From contig DATKPY010000003.1 of assembly GCA_035523875.1 (NCBI GenBank), forward strand, positions 62,001-126,000: 64,000 bases of DNA, given 5' to 3'. This DNA is from JASHUC01 sp035523875. GTDB taxonomy: Bacteria; Pseudomonadota; Gammaproteobacteria; Steroidobacterales; Steroidobacteraceae. The translations under genes and the position numbers were made by a program. The notes under the pieces are model-generated. The model was not told the origin of the DNA. It searched no databases and saw nothing but the letters and a program-made list of their open reading frames with translations. Shown here piece after piece: positions 21,971 to 29,992 of this stretch; the first letter of the stretch is position 1, and each line of letters starts with the position of its first letter.

Positions 21971-23379
21971 GCGCGCAGCACCTTGCCGGGGTTGAGGATG
22001 CCGTTCGGATCGAATCCACGTTTGATGCATCGCATGAGCTCCAGTTCCACGGGCGAGGCGTAGCGCTCGAGCTCACCGACCTTCAGCCGCCCGATGCCGT
22101 GCTCGGCGCTGAAACTACCGTGGAACTCGCGCACGAGATCGTGGATGGCGCGCATCACCGTCGGGCCTCGATCGAGGAACGCCTGCGGGTCTGCGCCGGG
22201 CGCCTGGTTGAGGTTGAAATGCAGGTTCCCGTCGCCGACGTGGCCGTAGGCGACGAGTCTGCCGTCCGGCACGTGCCGCGCCACCCACTCCGCGCCGCGC
22301 GTGACGAACTCGGCGAGTCGCCCGATCGGCACGGACACGTCGTGCTTGAGACTCGCTCCGTCGCGCCGCTGTGCCTCGGGAATGTGCTCGCGCAGATGCC
22401 AGAACGCCTCGCGCTCCCGTTCGCTCTGCGCGAGCACCGCGTCGAGCACTCGACCGCCCTCGAGCTGCGAGGCGAGCGCCGACTCGAGAATGGCCCCGAG
22501 CGGCTCGTCCGCGCGCGCCGAGGTGAGCTCGCACAGCACGTACCAGGCATACGGCCGGTCGAGCGGATCGACCACGCCCGGGATGTGCTGCACGGCGAGC
22601 TCGATGCCGATGCGCGGGATGAGCTCGAAGGAGCTCACCCGGTCGTCGCTGCGCTCGCGCAGAATGCTGAAGAGGGCGACCGCGCTCTCCACGTCCGCGA
22701 TCGCGACGAACGCGGTCGCGGAGCTGCGTACGCTCGGGTAGAGCTTCAGGCATGCCGCCGTGATCACCCCGAGCGTGCCTTCGGAGCCGAGCAGGAGCGA
22801 CTTCACGTCGTAGCCGGTATTGTCCTTGCGTAGCGGGCTCAAGGCCTCGAGCACCCGTCCGTCGGCCAGCACCACCTCGAGCCCGAGCACGAGGTCGCGC
22901 ATCATGCCGTAGCGCAGGACGGTCGTTCCTCCGGCGTTGGTTGCAAGATTGCCTCCGATCTGGCAGCTCCCCTCGGAGCCGAGGCTCAAGGGAAAGAACC
23001 GGTCGACCGCTTCGGCGGCGCGCTGCACGCGCTCGAGGACGCAGCCGGCTTCGGCAACGATCGTGTAGCTCGCAGCGTCGACCGAGCGGATGCGATCGAG
23101 GCGCGCCAGGGCGAGCACGATCTCCTCCCCGGACTCCCTCGGAGTCGCACCCCCGCAGTAGCTCGTGTTGCCCCCGTGCGGCACCACGGCGACCCGCCGG
23201 TCATTGCAGACCGCGAGAACCTGCGCAACCTCCGCGACCGAGCGCGGCAGCACGACGGCGCACGCTTTGCCGCGATACAGCCGCCGGTGGTCCGTCAGAT
23301 ACGGGGCGATCTCCTCCGGAGCGAGGAGCACCGACTGCGCGCCGAGCGCGCTCGCGAGATGCTCGGCGATGCCGGGCAA
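21967..23379 (-). CDS. FAD-linked oxidoreductase, GlcD / D-2-hydroxyacid dehydrogenase type
   Basis: 470 residues. A PCMH-type FAD-binding domain (PHGGNTSYCGG, LGSEGSCQIGGNLATNAGG and LLLGSEGTLGVIT) is followed by the FAD-oxidase C-terminal domain (YGHVGDGNLHFN and SAEHGIGRLK). This is the family of D-lactate, glycolate (GlcD) and D-2-hydroxyglutarate dehydrogenases, which pass electrons to a quinone or flavoprotein. The substrate is not decidable, and no GlcE/GlcF partner is present. It is 18 bases after htpX and overlaps the lipoprotein hydrolase gene by four bases. Confidence 0.9.
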   Translation of the reverse strand: MPGIAEHLASALGAQSVLLAPEEIAPYLTDHRRLYRGKACAVVLPRSVAEVAQVLAVCNDRRVAVVPHGGNTSYCGGATPRESGEEIVLALARLDRIRSVDAASYTIVAEAGCVLERVQRAAEAVDRFFPLSLGSEGSCQIGGNLATNAGGTTVLRYGMMRDLVLGLEVVLADGRVLEALSPLRKDNTGYDVKSLLLGSEGTLGVITAACLKLYPSVRSSATAFVAIADVESAVALFSILRERSDDRVSSFELIPRIGIELAVQHIPGVVDPLDRPYAWYVLCELTSARADEPLGAILESALASQLEGGRVLDAVLAQSEREREAFWHLREHIPEAQRRDGASLKHDVSVPIGRLAEFVTRGAEWVARHVPDGRLVAYGHVGDGNLHFNLNQAPGADPQAFLDRGPTVMRAIHDLVREFHGSFSAEHGIGRLKVGELERYASPVELELMRCIKRGFDPNGILNPGKVLRA

Positions 23380-23397
23380 GGCGGCCGCGCGCTCGAC

Positions 23398-24279
23398 CTA
23401 CAGAGGGGCCGCACGGAGCGCCGCAATGCGCTCATCGAGCGGCGGGTGGCTCATCAACAGCCGGCGCAACCCTCCGCGGGAGCCTCCCGAGGTGATGCCG
23501 AAAGCGGCGAACTGGGCGGAAGGCAAGGGCTCGTGCGCAGCCTTCAGGCGCTCGAGCGCGGCGATCATGCTGTCTCGGCCCGCAAGGCGCGCGCCACCGC
23601 GATCGGCACGAAACTCGCGGTACCGCGAGAAGGCCATCACGATCAGGCTCGCGAGCGCGCCGAGCACCACCTGGGTGAGGAGCACGGTCACGAGGAAGGC
23701 CGGACCGCGACCCTTGGCGTTGCCGAACAGCGCGCGATCGACGATGTTGCCGATGATGCGCGAGAAGAAGATCACGAAGGTATTGAGAACGCCCTGAATG
23801 AGGGTGAGCGTCACCATGTCGCCATTGGCGACATGGGTGATCTCGTGCCCGAGCACGGCGCGCACCTCCTCGCCGTTCATCCGCTGAAGCAATCCGCTGC
23901 TGACGGCGACGAGCGCGTGGTCGCGACGCGCTCCGGTTGCGAACGCGTTCGGTGCCGGAGAGTCGAACACGCCGACCTCCGGCATGCCGATCCCGGCGGC
24001 CAGGGCGTGCGCGCGCACGCTTTCCACCAGCCACTGCTCGGCGGCGTCCGCCGGCTGCGCAATGATCCTCACCCCGAGCGCTCGCTTCGCGAGCCACTTC
24101 GACAGCAGCAGCGACAGGAACGATCCGCCGAATCCGAACACTGCCGCGATGAGGAGCAGTCCGCCAAGGTTGGTCCCGGCGCGCGCGAGATACGTATCGA
24201 GCCCGAAGAGCTCAACGACCGCCGAGAGGATGATCAGGATCGCGAGGTTGGTCGCGAGGAACAGCAGAATGCGCTTCAT
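23398..24279 (-). CDS. htpX: Heat-shock membrane metalloprotease HtpX
   Basis: 293 residues. Two N-terminal transmembrane helices (~4-26 and ~36-60), zinc site HEITH (H145-H149), two further helices, and a downstream EFRAD region with the third ligand. HtpX degrades misfolded inner-membrane proteins on the cytoplasmic side of the membrane. A 156-base gap upstream contains a sigma32-type promoter on the same strand. The FAD oxidase gene follows 18 bases downstream. A secure call. Confidence 0.96.
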   Translation of the reverse strand: MKRILLFLATNLAILIILSAVVELFGLDTYLARAGTNLGGLLLIAAVFGFGGSFLSLLLSKWLAKRALGVRIIAQPADAAEQWLVESVRAHALAAGIGMPEVGVFDSPAPNAFATGARRDHALVAVSSGLLQRMNGEEVRAVLGHEITHVANGDMVTLTLIQGVLNTFVIFFSRIIGNIVDRALFGNAKGRGPAFLVTVLLTQVVLGALASLIVMAFSRYREFRADRGGARLAGRDSMIAALERLKAAHEPLPSAQFAAFGITSGGSRGGLRRLLMSHPPLDERIAALRAAPL

Positions 24280-24435
24280 GAAGGCAAACCCGGCTCCGGG
24301 ACAAGGGGAGCCTCGCTAAGAGATTCGACCGGCAAAGCCGGGCCGGAGTTCGATCAGCGGTCACTGTACCGGGGCATCGCACTCGCTGCCAGCATGGGGG
24401 CAAGCGGCTGATTTTCAAGCGCGCGCGTGCCCGAG
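24280..24435 (-). other. htpX leader and intergenic region
   Basis: A 156-base gap between htpX and the VIT-family gene. It holds the sigma32-like promoter and, within the likely leader, a small inverted repeat (CCGGC/GCCGG around 24330-24342). No coding sequence is supported. Confidence 0.4.
24391..24419 (-). promoter_or_regulatory. Sigma32 (RpoH)-type promoter upstream of htpX
   Basis: Read on the minus strand: CTTGAAA at 24419-24413, a 13-base spacer and CCCCATGC from 24399. This is close to the established heat-shock consensus CTTGAAA - 13 to 14 bases - CCCCATnT. The transcript would begin near 24385, about 105 bases before the htpX ATG. htpX is a known heat-shock gene in E. coli, so position and function agree. 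Confidence 0.75.
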
Positions 24436-25479
24436 CTACCCGCCGAGCGCCACGCCGAGGAGCCGCCCGACGAGGAAGCTCACGACGCCCGCACCTCCGC
24501 CGATCAGCACCATCCGCAGGCCGCCGCGCCAGGCGGAGCGGCCGGTGAAGAGGCTGAGAGCCATGCCGACGCTCAACAGCGCCGCCAGGGTGACGGTCGC
24601 CGCAGTCGCGATGCCGCGGCTGCCGGTGAGGCCCGCGACGAACGGAGCGAGCGGTACGACCGCACCGCAGGCGAAGGAGACGAACGAGGAAGCCGCCGCA
24701 TTCCACGGCGAGCCGAGATCATCCGGATTGAGACCGAGCTCCTCGCGCGCGAGCACATCGAGAGCGTGCTCGGGCTGCGCGAGCAGCGCTCGGCTCATCT
24801 CGCGCGCCTGCTCGAGCGCCACGCCGCGTGCCTGATAGATGAGCGCGAGCTCCTCGGCTTCCTCCTCGGGGTACGCGGCGACCTCCTCGCGCTCGAGGGC
24901 GATCTGGTACTCGTACATCTCGCGCTGCGAGCGCACCGAGACGTATTCCCCGGCCGCCATCGACAGCGCTCCGGCGAGCAGGCCGGCCGTGCCGGCCAGA
25001 AGGACGTAGCGACCGCCCGCGCCGGCGCCGGCCACTCCGAGCACGAGGCTCGCATTGGAGATGAGTCCGTCGTTGACGCCGAACACGGCTGCACGCAGGT
25101 TCCCGCCGACGCTGCTTCGATGCCGCGCGCCGACCTGGGTCGCCGAGGTCGGCATCGCATGCCCGCCTGCGGCATGCGCCGCGGTGTAGACGGACAGACC
25201 GCGCAGCTTCATCGCGGCGAGTACGCCGCGCAGCGAGCGCGGCCCGAAACGACGCACCAGCTGCGCAACGATGCGCGCGCGCAGCGAGGGCTGGAACGAG
25301 CGCGCGGCGGTGCCGGCCCGAGCCGCAATGCTTTCCCAGTGCTGAGCCTGCTCCTCGGCCGCGGCCGCGAGCTTCAGAAATAGGTCGCTCTTGCGCGGAT
25401 CAGGCTCCGCGCGCGCGACTTCGCGGTAGAGCCACGCAGATTCCTTCTCGTGGAACCAGCTGTCGAGGCCCGGGCTCAG
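24436..25479 (-). CDS. VIT1/CCC1-family transporter with helical N-terminal domain, non-AUG start
   Basis: 347 residues if translation begins at CTG 25479. The conserved N-terminal helical part (WFHEKESAWLYREVARAE, EEQAQHWESI) resembles the ferritin/rubrerythrin-like head in this family. It is followed by the VIT core (GVNDGLISNASLVLGVAG, GEYVSVRSQREMYEYQ) and five predicted helices, suggesting iron or manganese transport. The frame is open back to the TGA of the DUF6763 gene, but contains no ATG, GTG or TTG until GTG 25257, which would remove ~74 conserved-looking residues. Real options are CTG initiation (GGGG lies 9 bases upstream), stop readthrough from the upstream gene, or a sequence error. 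Confidence 0.75.
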   Translation of the reverse strand: MSPGLDSWFHEKESAWLYREVARAEPDPRKSDLFLKLAAAAEEQAQHWESIAARAGTAARSFQPSLRARIVAQLVRRFGPRSLRGVLAAMKLRGLSVYTAAHAAGGHAMPTSATQVGARHRSSVGGNLRAAVFGVNDGLISNASLVLGVAGAGAGGRYVLLAGTAGLLAGALSMAAGEYVSVRSQREMYEYQIALEREEVAAYPEEEAEELALIYQARGVALEQAREMSRALLAQPEHALDVLAREELGLNPDDLGSPWNAAASSFVSFACGAVVPLAPFVAGLTGSRGIATAATVTLAALLSVGMALSLFTGRSAWRGGLRMVLIGGGAGVVSFLVGRLLGVALGG

Positions 25480-25503
25480 AGCGGAGCGCCCCGGTCGCTG
25501 GGC

Positions 25504-25845
25504 TCAATACTCGCTCCGGCCCGCCTCTTCTTCGTCCTCGTCCCAGTCGTCATCCTCGTCGTCGTCTTCGTCCCAGTCATCGTCCTCGTCGTCCTCTTCT
25601 TCTTCCTCCTCTTCTTCGTCCTCGTCCTCCTCCTCTTCGGCCGAGCCAGCCCAGCCCTCCGGCTCCGTCGTCGGCTCGAGATCCATCTCGTGCCAGGTCT
25701 CGAGATCGACCTCCTCGACGTCGCCATCGAGATATTCGATCTCGACGAGCTCGGAGTCCTCGTCCACCGAAAGCACGCGGAAGGACTCGTCCTCCTCCAG
25801 GTTCTCGTACCACTGGCCCGCAACCGGCTCGTAATCTCTGCTCAC
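25504..25845 (-). CDS. DUF6763-like protein with extreme acidic tail
   Basis: 113 residues. The first ~60 have a small folded-looking region (PVAGQWYENLEEDESFRVL, then an EIEYLDGDVEEVDLETW pattern) consistent with DUF6763. The last ~45 are almost all Asp/Glu with two DEDDDW-type repeats, mirrored in the DNA as tandem TCGTCC-type repeats. Function unknown. The stop TGA is directly followed by the in-frame VIT gene. It is divergent from proB, with 86 bases between the starts. Confidence 0.8.
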   Translation of the reverse strand: MSRDYEPVAGQWYENLEEDESFRVLSVDEDSELVEIEYLDGDVEEVDLETWHEMDLEPTTEPEGWAGSAEEEEDEDEEEEEEEEDDEDDDWDEDDDEDDDWDEDEEEAGRSEY

Positions 25846-25917
25846 CGCTCACAACCTCGAGGACGCACGCCACGCTCCGCGAGAGTTTACGGGCGTGCCC
25901 ATGAACCGTCTATCCCG

Positions 25918-25923
25918 TATAGT
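25918..25923 (+). promoter_or_regulatory. TATAGT -10 of proB, probably leaderless
   Basis: TATAGT ends eight bases before ATG 25932, with no Shine-Dalgarno in the intervening TTTTGTCC. No clear -35 is seen. The predicted transcript would start within a base or two of the ATG. Confidence 0.5.
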
Positions 25924-25931
25924 TTTTGTCC

Positions 25932-27107
25932 ATGGCCACGCGTCGACCCGGCTCTTCCCCGCTTTCGACGGCCCGCCGCATCGTGGTGAAGGTCGGCTCG
26001 GCGCTGCTCGTCGATGCGGATTCCGGGCGGCTCAATCGGGCCTGGCTCGAGAGCCTCGCCGAGGATCTGGTGCGCCTGCGCAAACGTGGACAGCAGCTGA
26101 TCCTGGTTTCATCGGGCGCGATCGCGCTCGGCCGCCGCCAACTCGGTCTCCCGAAGGGTCCGCTGCGCCTCGAGGAGAGCCAGGCTGCGGCGGCCGTCGG
26201 CCAGATCCGACTTGCGCATGCGTACAAGGAGCTGCTCGAGGCGCGCGCGATCACCGTCGCGCAAGTGCTCCTCACGCTCGAGGACAGCGAGCGCCGCCGG
26301 CGCTATCTCAACGCCCGCGCGACGCTCGAGTCGCTCCTCGCGCTCGGCGCGCTGCCGGTCATCAACGAGAACGACACGGTCGCGACGGCTGAGATCCGCT
26401 ACGGCGACAACGATCGACTCGCCGCGCGCGTCGCGCAGATGACCGGCTCGGACTGCCTGGTGCTGCTCTCGGACGTGGACGGGCTGTACACCGCCGATCC
26501 GCACAAGGATCCGGCCGCGCAGTTCGTCGATCGCGTGCTCCGGGTGACACCGGAAATCGAGGCCATGGCCGGCCAGTCTGCCTCGGCGGTCGGTTCGGGC
26601 GGAATGACGACCAAGCTTCTGGCGGCGAAGATTGCCGTGGCGGCCGGCGCCCATCTGTGCATCGCAGCGGGCCATTACCGCCACCCCGTACGGCGCATCG
26701 AGGAGGGCGCCCGCTGCACCTGGTTCGTGCCGAGCGCGAGCCCCCTCGCCGCGCGCAAGCAGTGGATCGCCGGCACGTTGAAGCCTGCCGGCGCGATTGC
26801 CATCGACGCGGGCGCGCTGCGTGCGCTCTGCGAGGGCAAGAGCCTGCTGCCAGCCGGAGTCGTGCGCGCGCTCGGTCGCTTCGACCGCGGCGACACCGTG
26901 AGCGTCATCGCGCCCGACGGCAGCGAATTCGCGCGCGGGATCATCGCCTACTCGGATGCCGATGCGGCACGCATCATGGGACGGAAGTCCTCGGACATCG
27001 AGGCCCTGCTCGGTTTCCGCGGGCGCGACGAGATGATCCATCGCGACGATCTGGTCCTGCTGCAGGTCGCCGCTCGCACTGCGGCGGCGCTCGAGGCGGC
27101 CCCATGA
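25932..27107 (+). CDS. proB: Glutamate 5-kinase
   Basis: 391 residues. The amino-acid kinase domain (~15-270) shows IVVKVGSALLV, LVSSGAIALGR, INENDTV, DNDRLAARVA and GSGGMTTKLLAA. A C-terminal PUA domain (~295-375) follows, as in E. coli ProB. It phosphorylates glutamate to gamma-glutamyl phosphate, the first step of proline synthesis, and is normally feedback-inhibited by proline. I start at the ATG two codons after a TTG. Its stop overlaps the ATG of proA (ATGA), so the two enzymes, which share an unstable intermediate, are coupled. Confidence 0.97.
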   Translation: MATRRPGSSPLSTARRIVVKVGSALLVDADSGRLNRAWLESLAEDLVRLRKRGQQLILVSSGAIALGRRQLGLPKGPLRLEESQAAAAVGQIRLAHAYKELLEARAITVAQVLLTLEDSERRRRYLNARATLESLLALGALPVINENDTVATAEIRYGDNDRLAARVAQMTGSDCLVLLSDVDGLYTADPHKDPAAQFVDRVLRVTPEIEAMAGQSASAVGSGGMTTKLLAAKIAVAAGAHLCIAAGHYRHPVRRIEEGARCTWFVPSASPLAARKQWIAGTLKPAGAIAIDAGALRALCEGKSLLPAGVVRALGRFDRGDTVSVIAPDGSEFARGIIAYSDADAARIMGRKSSDIEALLGFRGRDEMIHRDDLVLLQVAARTAAALEAAP

Positions 27108-28372
27108 CCGCCGCCTCCATCGGTGCGTTGATGGAGCGGATGGGGCAGCGCGCCTGCGCGGCCGCCGCGGTCCTCGCGCTTGCCGCGACCGAGCAGAAGA
27201 ATCGGGCGCTCACGGTTGCCGCGACCGCGCTGCGCGCGCGCCGCGCCGCGATCCTCGACGCCAATGCGGCGGACGTCGCCGCAGCGCACCACAAGGGACT
27301 CAGCGCCGCGCTCATCGATCGGCTCGCGCTCGACGAGGCGCGCATCGAGGCGATGAGCGTCGGCATCGAGCAGGTCGCGGCGCTGCCCGATCCGGTAGGG
27401 AGCGTCGCCGCGCAGTGGGAGCGGCCGAATGGCCTGCGGATCGAGCGCGTGCGGGTCCCGCTCGGAGTCATCGGGATCATCTACGAGAGCCGCCCGAACG
27501 TCACCGCGGACGCCGGTGCGCTGTGCCTCAAGTCCGGCAACGCCGTGATCCTGCGTGGCGGCTCCGAGAGCGAGCACTCGAGCCGCGCGATCCACGAATG
27601 CCTCCTCGCCGGGCTGCGCGCCGCCGGGTTGCCGGAGGGCTGCATCCAGCTCGTTCCGACCACCGACCGCGCCGCCGTCGGCTACATGCTCTCGGGCATG
27701 ACCGAGTATCTCGACGTGCTCGTGCCCCGCGGGGGCAAGGAGCTGGTTGCGCGCGTGCAGGCGGAGGCCCGCGTTCCGGTGATCGGGCACCTCGAGGGCA
27801 ATTGTCACGTCTACGTCGATCGCGACGCCGACGTGCGCATGGCGGCTGCCATCGTCCTCAATGCCAAGATGCGGCGCACGGGAATCTGCGGCGCGGCGGA
27901 GACGCTGCTGATCGACCGCGCGTGCGTGGCAACGCATCTGGGTCCGATTCTTCACGATCTCATCGAGGCAGGCTGCGAGGTGCGCGGCGATGAGACCGTG
28001 CAGGCCGCCAACCCCCGGGTGCGGCCGGCTACGGAAGAGGATTGGTACACCGAATATCTCGACGCGATCATCGCCGTGCGGGTCGTCGACGGCGTCGATG
28101 CTGCCGTCGCGCACATCGCCAAGTACGGCTCCGCGCACACCGAGAGCATCGTCACGGAGAACGCCGCCGCCGCCGCGCACTTTCTCGAGCGAGTCGACAG
28201 CGCAATCGTCCTGCACAACGCATCGACGCAGTTCGCCGACGGCGCGGAGTTCGGCATGGGGGCGGAGATCGGCATCTCCACCGATCGGTTCCACGCGCGC
28301 GGACCCGTCGGCGTGGAGCAGCTCACGAGCTACAAGTACCTCGTGCGTGGCTCGGGTCAGGTGCGACCCTGA
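27104..28372 (+). CDS. proA: Gamma-glutamyl phosphate reductase
   Basis: 422 residues from the ATG overlapping the proB stop. Aldehyde-dehydrogenase-like fold with cofactor and catalytic regions VIGIIYESRPNVT, LKSGNAVILRGG, the catalytic-Cys region MRRTGICGAAETLLI, and EFGMGAEIGISTDR. It reduces gamma-glutamyl phosphate with NADPH to glutamate-5-semialdehyde. Usual family length. It ends 11 bases before the convergent MoaE-MoeB fusion gene. A very secure call. Confidence 0.97.
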   Translation: MTAASIGALMERMGQRACAAAAVLALAATEQKNRALTVAATALRARRAAILDANAADVAAAHHKGLSAALIDRLALDEARIEAMSVGIEQVAALPDPVGSVAAQWERPNGLRIERVRVPLGVIGIIYESRPNVTADAGALCLKSGNAVILRGGSESEHSSRAIHECLLAGLRAAGLPEGCIQLVPTTDRAAVGYMLSGMTEYLDVLVPRGGKELVARVQAEARVPVIGHLEGNCHVYVDRDADVRMAAAIVLNAKMRRTGICGAAETLLIDRACVATHLGPILHDLIEAGCEVRGDETVQAANPRVRPATEEDWYTEYLDAIIAVRVVDGVDAAVAHIAKYGSAHTESIVTENAAAAAHFLERVDSAIVLHNASTQFADGAEFGMGAEIGISTDRFHARGPVGVEQLTSYKYLVRGSGQVRP

Positions 28373-28382
28373 GGGAGGTGGC

Positions 28383-29981
28383 TCAGGCCGGCTGTGCGCG
28401 CCTCAGCCCCGCCTCGCCGCGCGGGAGAGAATAGGCCGCAATGAAGCCCCGCGCGCGCAGCACCTCGGCCGCCGCGAGACTGCGCTTGCCACTTGCGCAG
28501 ACGAGCAGGTACTTCCCCGCGCGCTCGAGCGCCTCGCCGCCGCCCGCGCGGTCCGGCGCGGTCATCGCGAGCAGTGTCTGCAACGGGATGTGTCGCGCGC
28601 GCTCGACCGGCAGCGGGCTCATCGCGAGCTCCTCGGCTTCGCGCACGTCGATCACGCAGAAGCCCTCGCGCTCAGCCTGCGCGAGGCTCTCGAACTCCCG
28701 CTCGAGGAGCGCTGCGGATTGCGACGGCGGCGCGGCAGCGAGCCGCACGCACGGCCCGTCGCAGCACGCCGCCGCACGGCGTGCGCGCACGCGTGAGACC
28801 GTGTACGCGGTGAGATCGAGCACGAGCAGCTCGTCGCCCAGCTGACCGGGCAGATCGAGCAGGATTCTGAGCGCCTCGAGCGCCTGGAGACTGCCGAAGA
28901 TGCCGGGAACGGGACCGAGCACGCCCGCCTCGGCGCAATTGCCCACCAATCCGTCGGGTGTCGCCTCCGGCCAAATGCACCGCAGGCATGCGCCCGCGCG
29001 ATCCGCGCGCACCACCTGCAGCTGTCCCTCGAGCTGATACACGCTCGAGAGGATGACCGGCTTGCCGAGCCGCACGCACAGGTCGTTGAGCAGAAACTTG
29101 GTGGAGAAGTTGTCCGTGCAGTCGACCACGAGCTGGTAGGGCTCGATGAGCGCGGCGCCATTCTCGGCGCTCAGGCGCACGGGGTGCACGTGCACGTCGA
29201 CATCCGGATTGAGTGCGCGCAGCCGGCGCGCGGCGAGCTCGGCCTTCGACTGACCCGCATCGGCGAGCGCGTAGAGCGTCTGGCGATGAAGGTTCGATGG
29301 CTCGAGCCGGTCACCGTCGACGATGCCGAGCCGCCCGATGCCGGCTCCGGCAAGGTAGGAGAGTACCGGCACGCCGAGACCGCCGGCGCCCACCACCAGT
29401 ACGCGACTCGCGCGCAAGCGCGCCTGACCGCGAGCCCCGATCTCCTTGAGTGCCATCTGCCGCGAATAGTCGGGCACCAGAGCGGGCGCGTGCTCGTGAC
29501 GGTGACCCGGATCGTGCGGTCGAGCCTCTGACGCGCGCTCCTGCGGCGCGGCGGCGCAGCGCTCGCAGTTCACCCAGCCCGAGTCGCCCGAGTCGTAATG
29601 CTCCTTCTTCCAGATCGGCAGCCGATGTTTGACCTCGTCGATGACGTATCGGCATGCCTCGAAGGCCTCGCTGCGGTGGCGGGCGCTCACTCCGACCCAC
29701 ACGGCGAGCTCGCCGATCGCGAGGTCGCCGATCCGGTGGACGCAGGCCGCGTGCTCCACGCCGAAGCGCTCCAGCGCTTCGCGCAGGATTCGCTCGCCCT
29801 CCTTGATCGCGAGCGGCTCGAACGCCTCGTATTCGAGGTGCGTGACGTGCCGCCCCTCGTTGTGGTCGCGCACCCAGCCCTCGAAGCTCGCATACCCCCC
29901 GCAGCCGCGATCCGCGAGCGCACCGCGGAGCGCTTCCGTGTCGAGCGGCTCGCTGCGAAAGGAGAAGCTGGCAATGGCCAT
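28383..29981 (-). CDS. MoaE-MoeB-rhodanese triple fusion for molybdopterin synthesis
   Basis: 532 residues from ATG 29981. Residues 1-~140 are MoaE, the large subunit of molybdopterin synthase, with lysines in VIDEVKHRLPIWKKEH. Residues ~170-410 are MoeB/ThiF-like, with nucleotide site GAGGLGVPVL, DCTDNF, candidate catalytic C349 (GNCAEAGVLGP) and zinc-type Cys pairs (C332/C335 and C406 or C407/C411). Residues ~425-530 form a rhodanese with C495 (VCASGKRS). The MoeB-rhodanese part recalls eukaryotic MOCS3, which adenylates and then thiolates MoaD. Combining MoaE as well puts sulfur loading and transfer on one chain. It follows the MobA-MoaD gene by 11 bases. Confidence 0.92.
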   Translation of the reverse strand: MAIASFSFRSEPLDTEALRGALADRGCGGYASFEGWVRDHNEGRHVTHLEYEAFEPLAIKEGERILREALERFGVEHAACVHRIGDLAIGELAVWVGVSARHRSEAFEACRYVIDEVKHRLPIWKKEHYDSGDSGWVNCERCAAAPQERASEARPHDPGHRHEHAPALVPDYSRQMALKEIGARGQARLRASRVLVVGAGGLGVPVLSYLAGAGIGRLGIVDGDRLEPSNLHRQTLYALADAGQSKAELAARRLRALNPDVDVHVHPVRLSAENGAALIEPYQLVVDCTDNFSTKFLLNDLCVRLGKPVILSSVYQLEGQLQVVRADRAGACLRCIWPEATPDGLVGNCAEAGVLGPVPGIFGSLQALEALRILLDLPGQLGDELLVLDLTAYTVSRVRARRAAACCDGPCVRLAAAPPSQSAALLEREFESLAQAEREGFCVIDVREAEELAMSPLPVERARHIPLQTLLAMTAPDRAGGGEALERAGKYLLVCASGKRSLAAAEVLRARGFIAAYSLPRGEAGLRRAQPA

Positions 29982-29992
29982 GTGGACAGCCC

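Noticed and set aside
28369..28388. CCTGAG/CTCAGG inverted repeat between proA and the MoaE fusion gene
   Set aside because: Stem of six with no T run; too weak to call a terminator.
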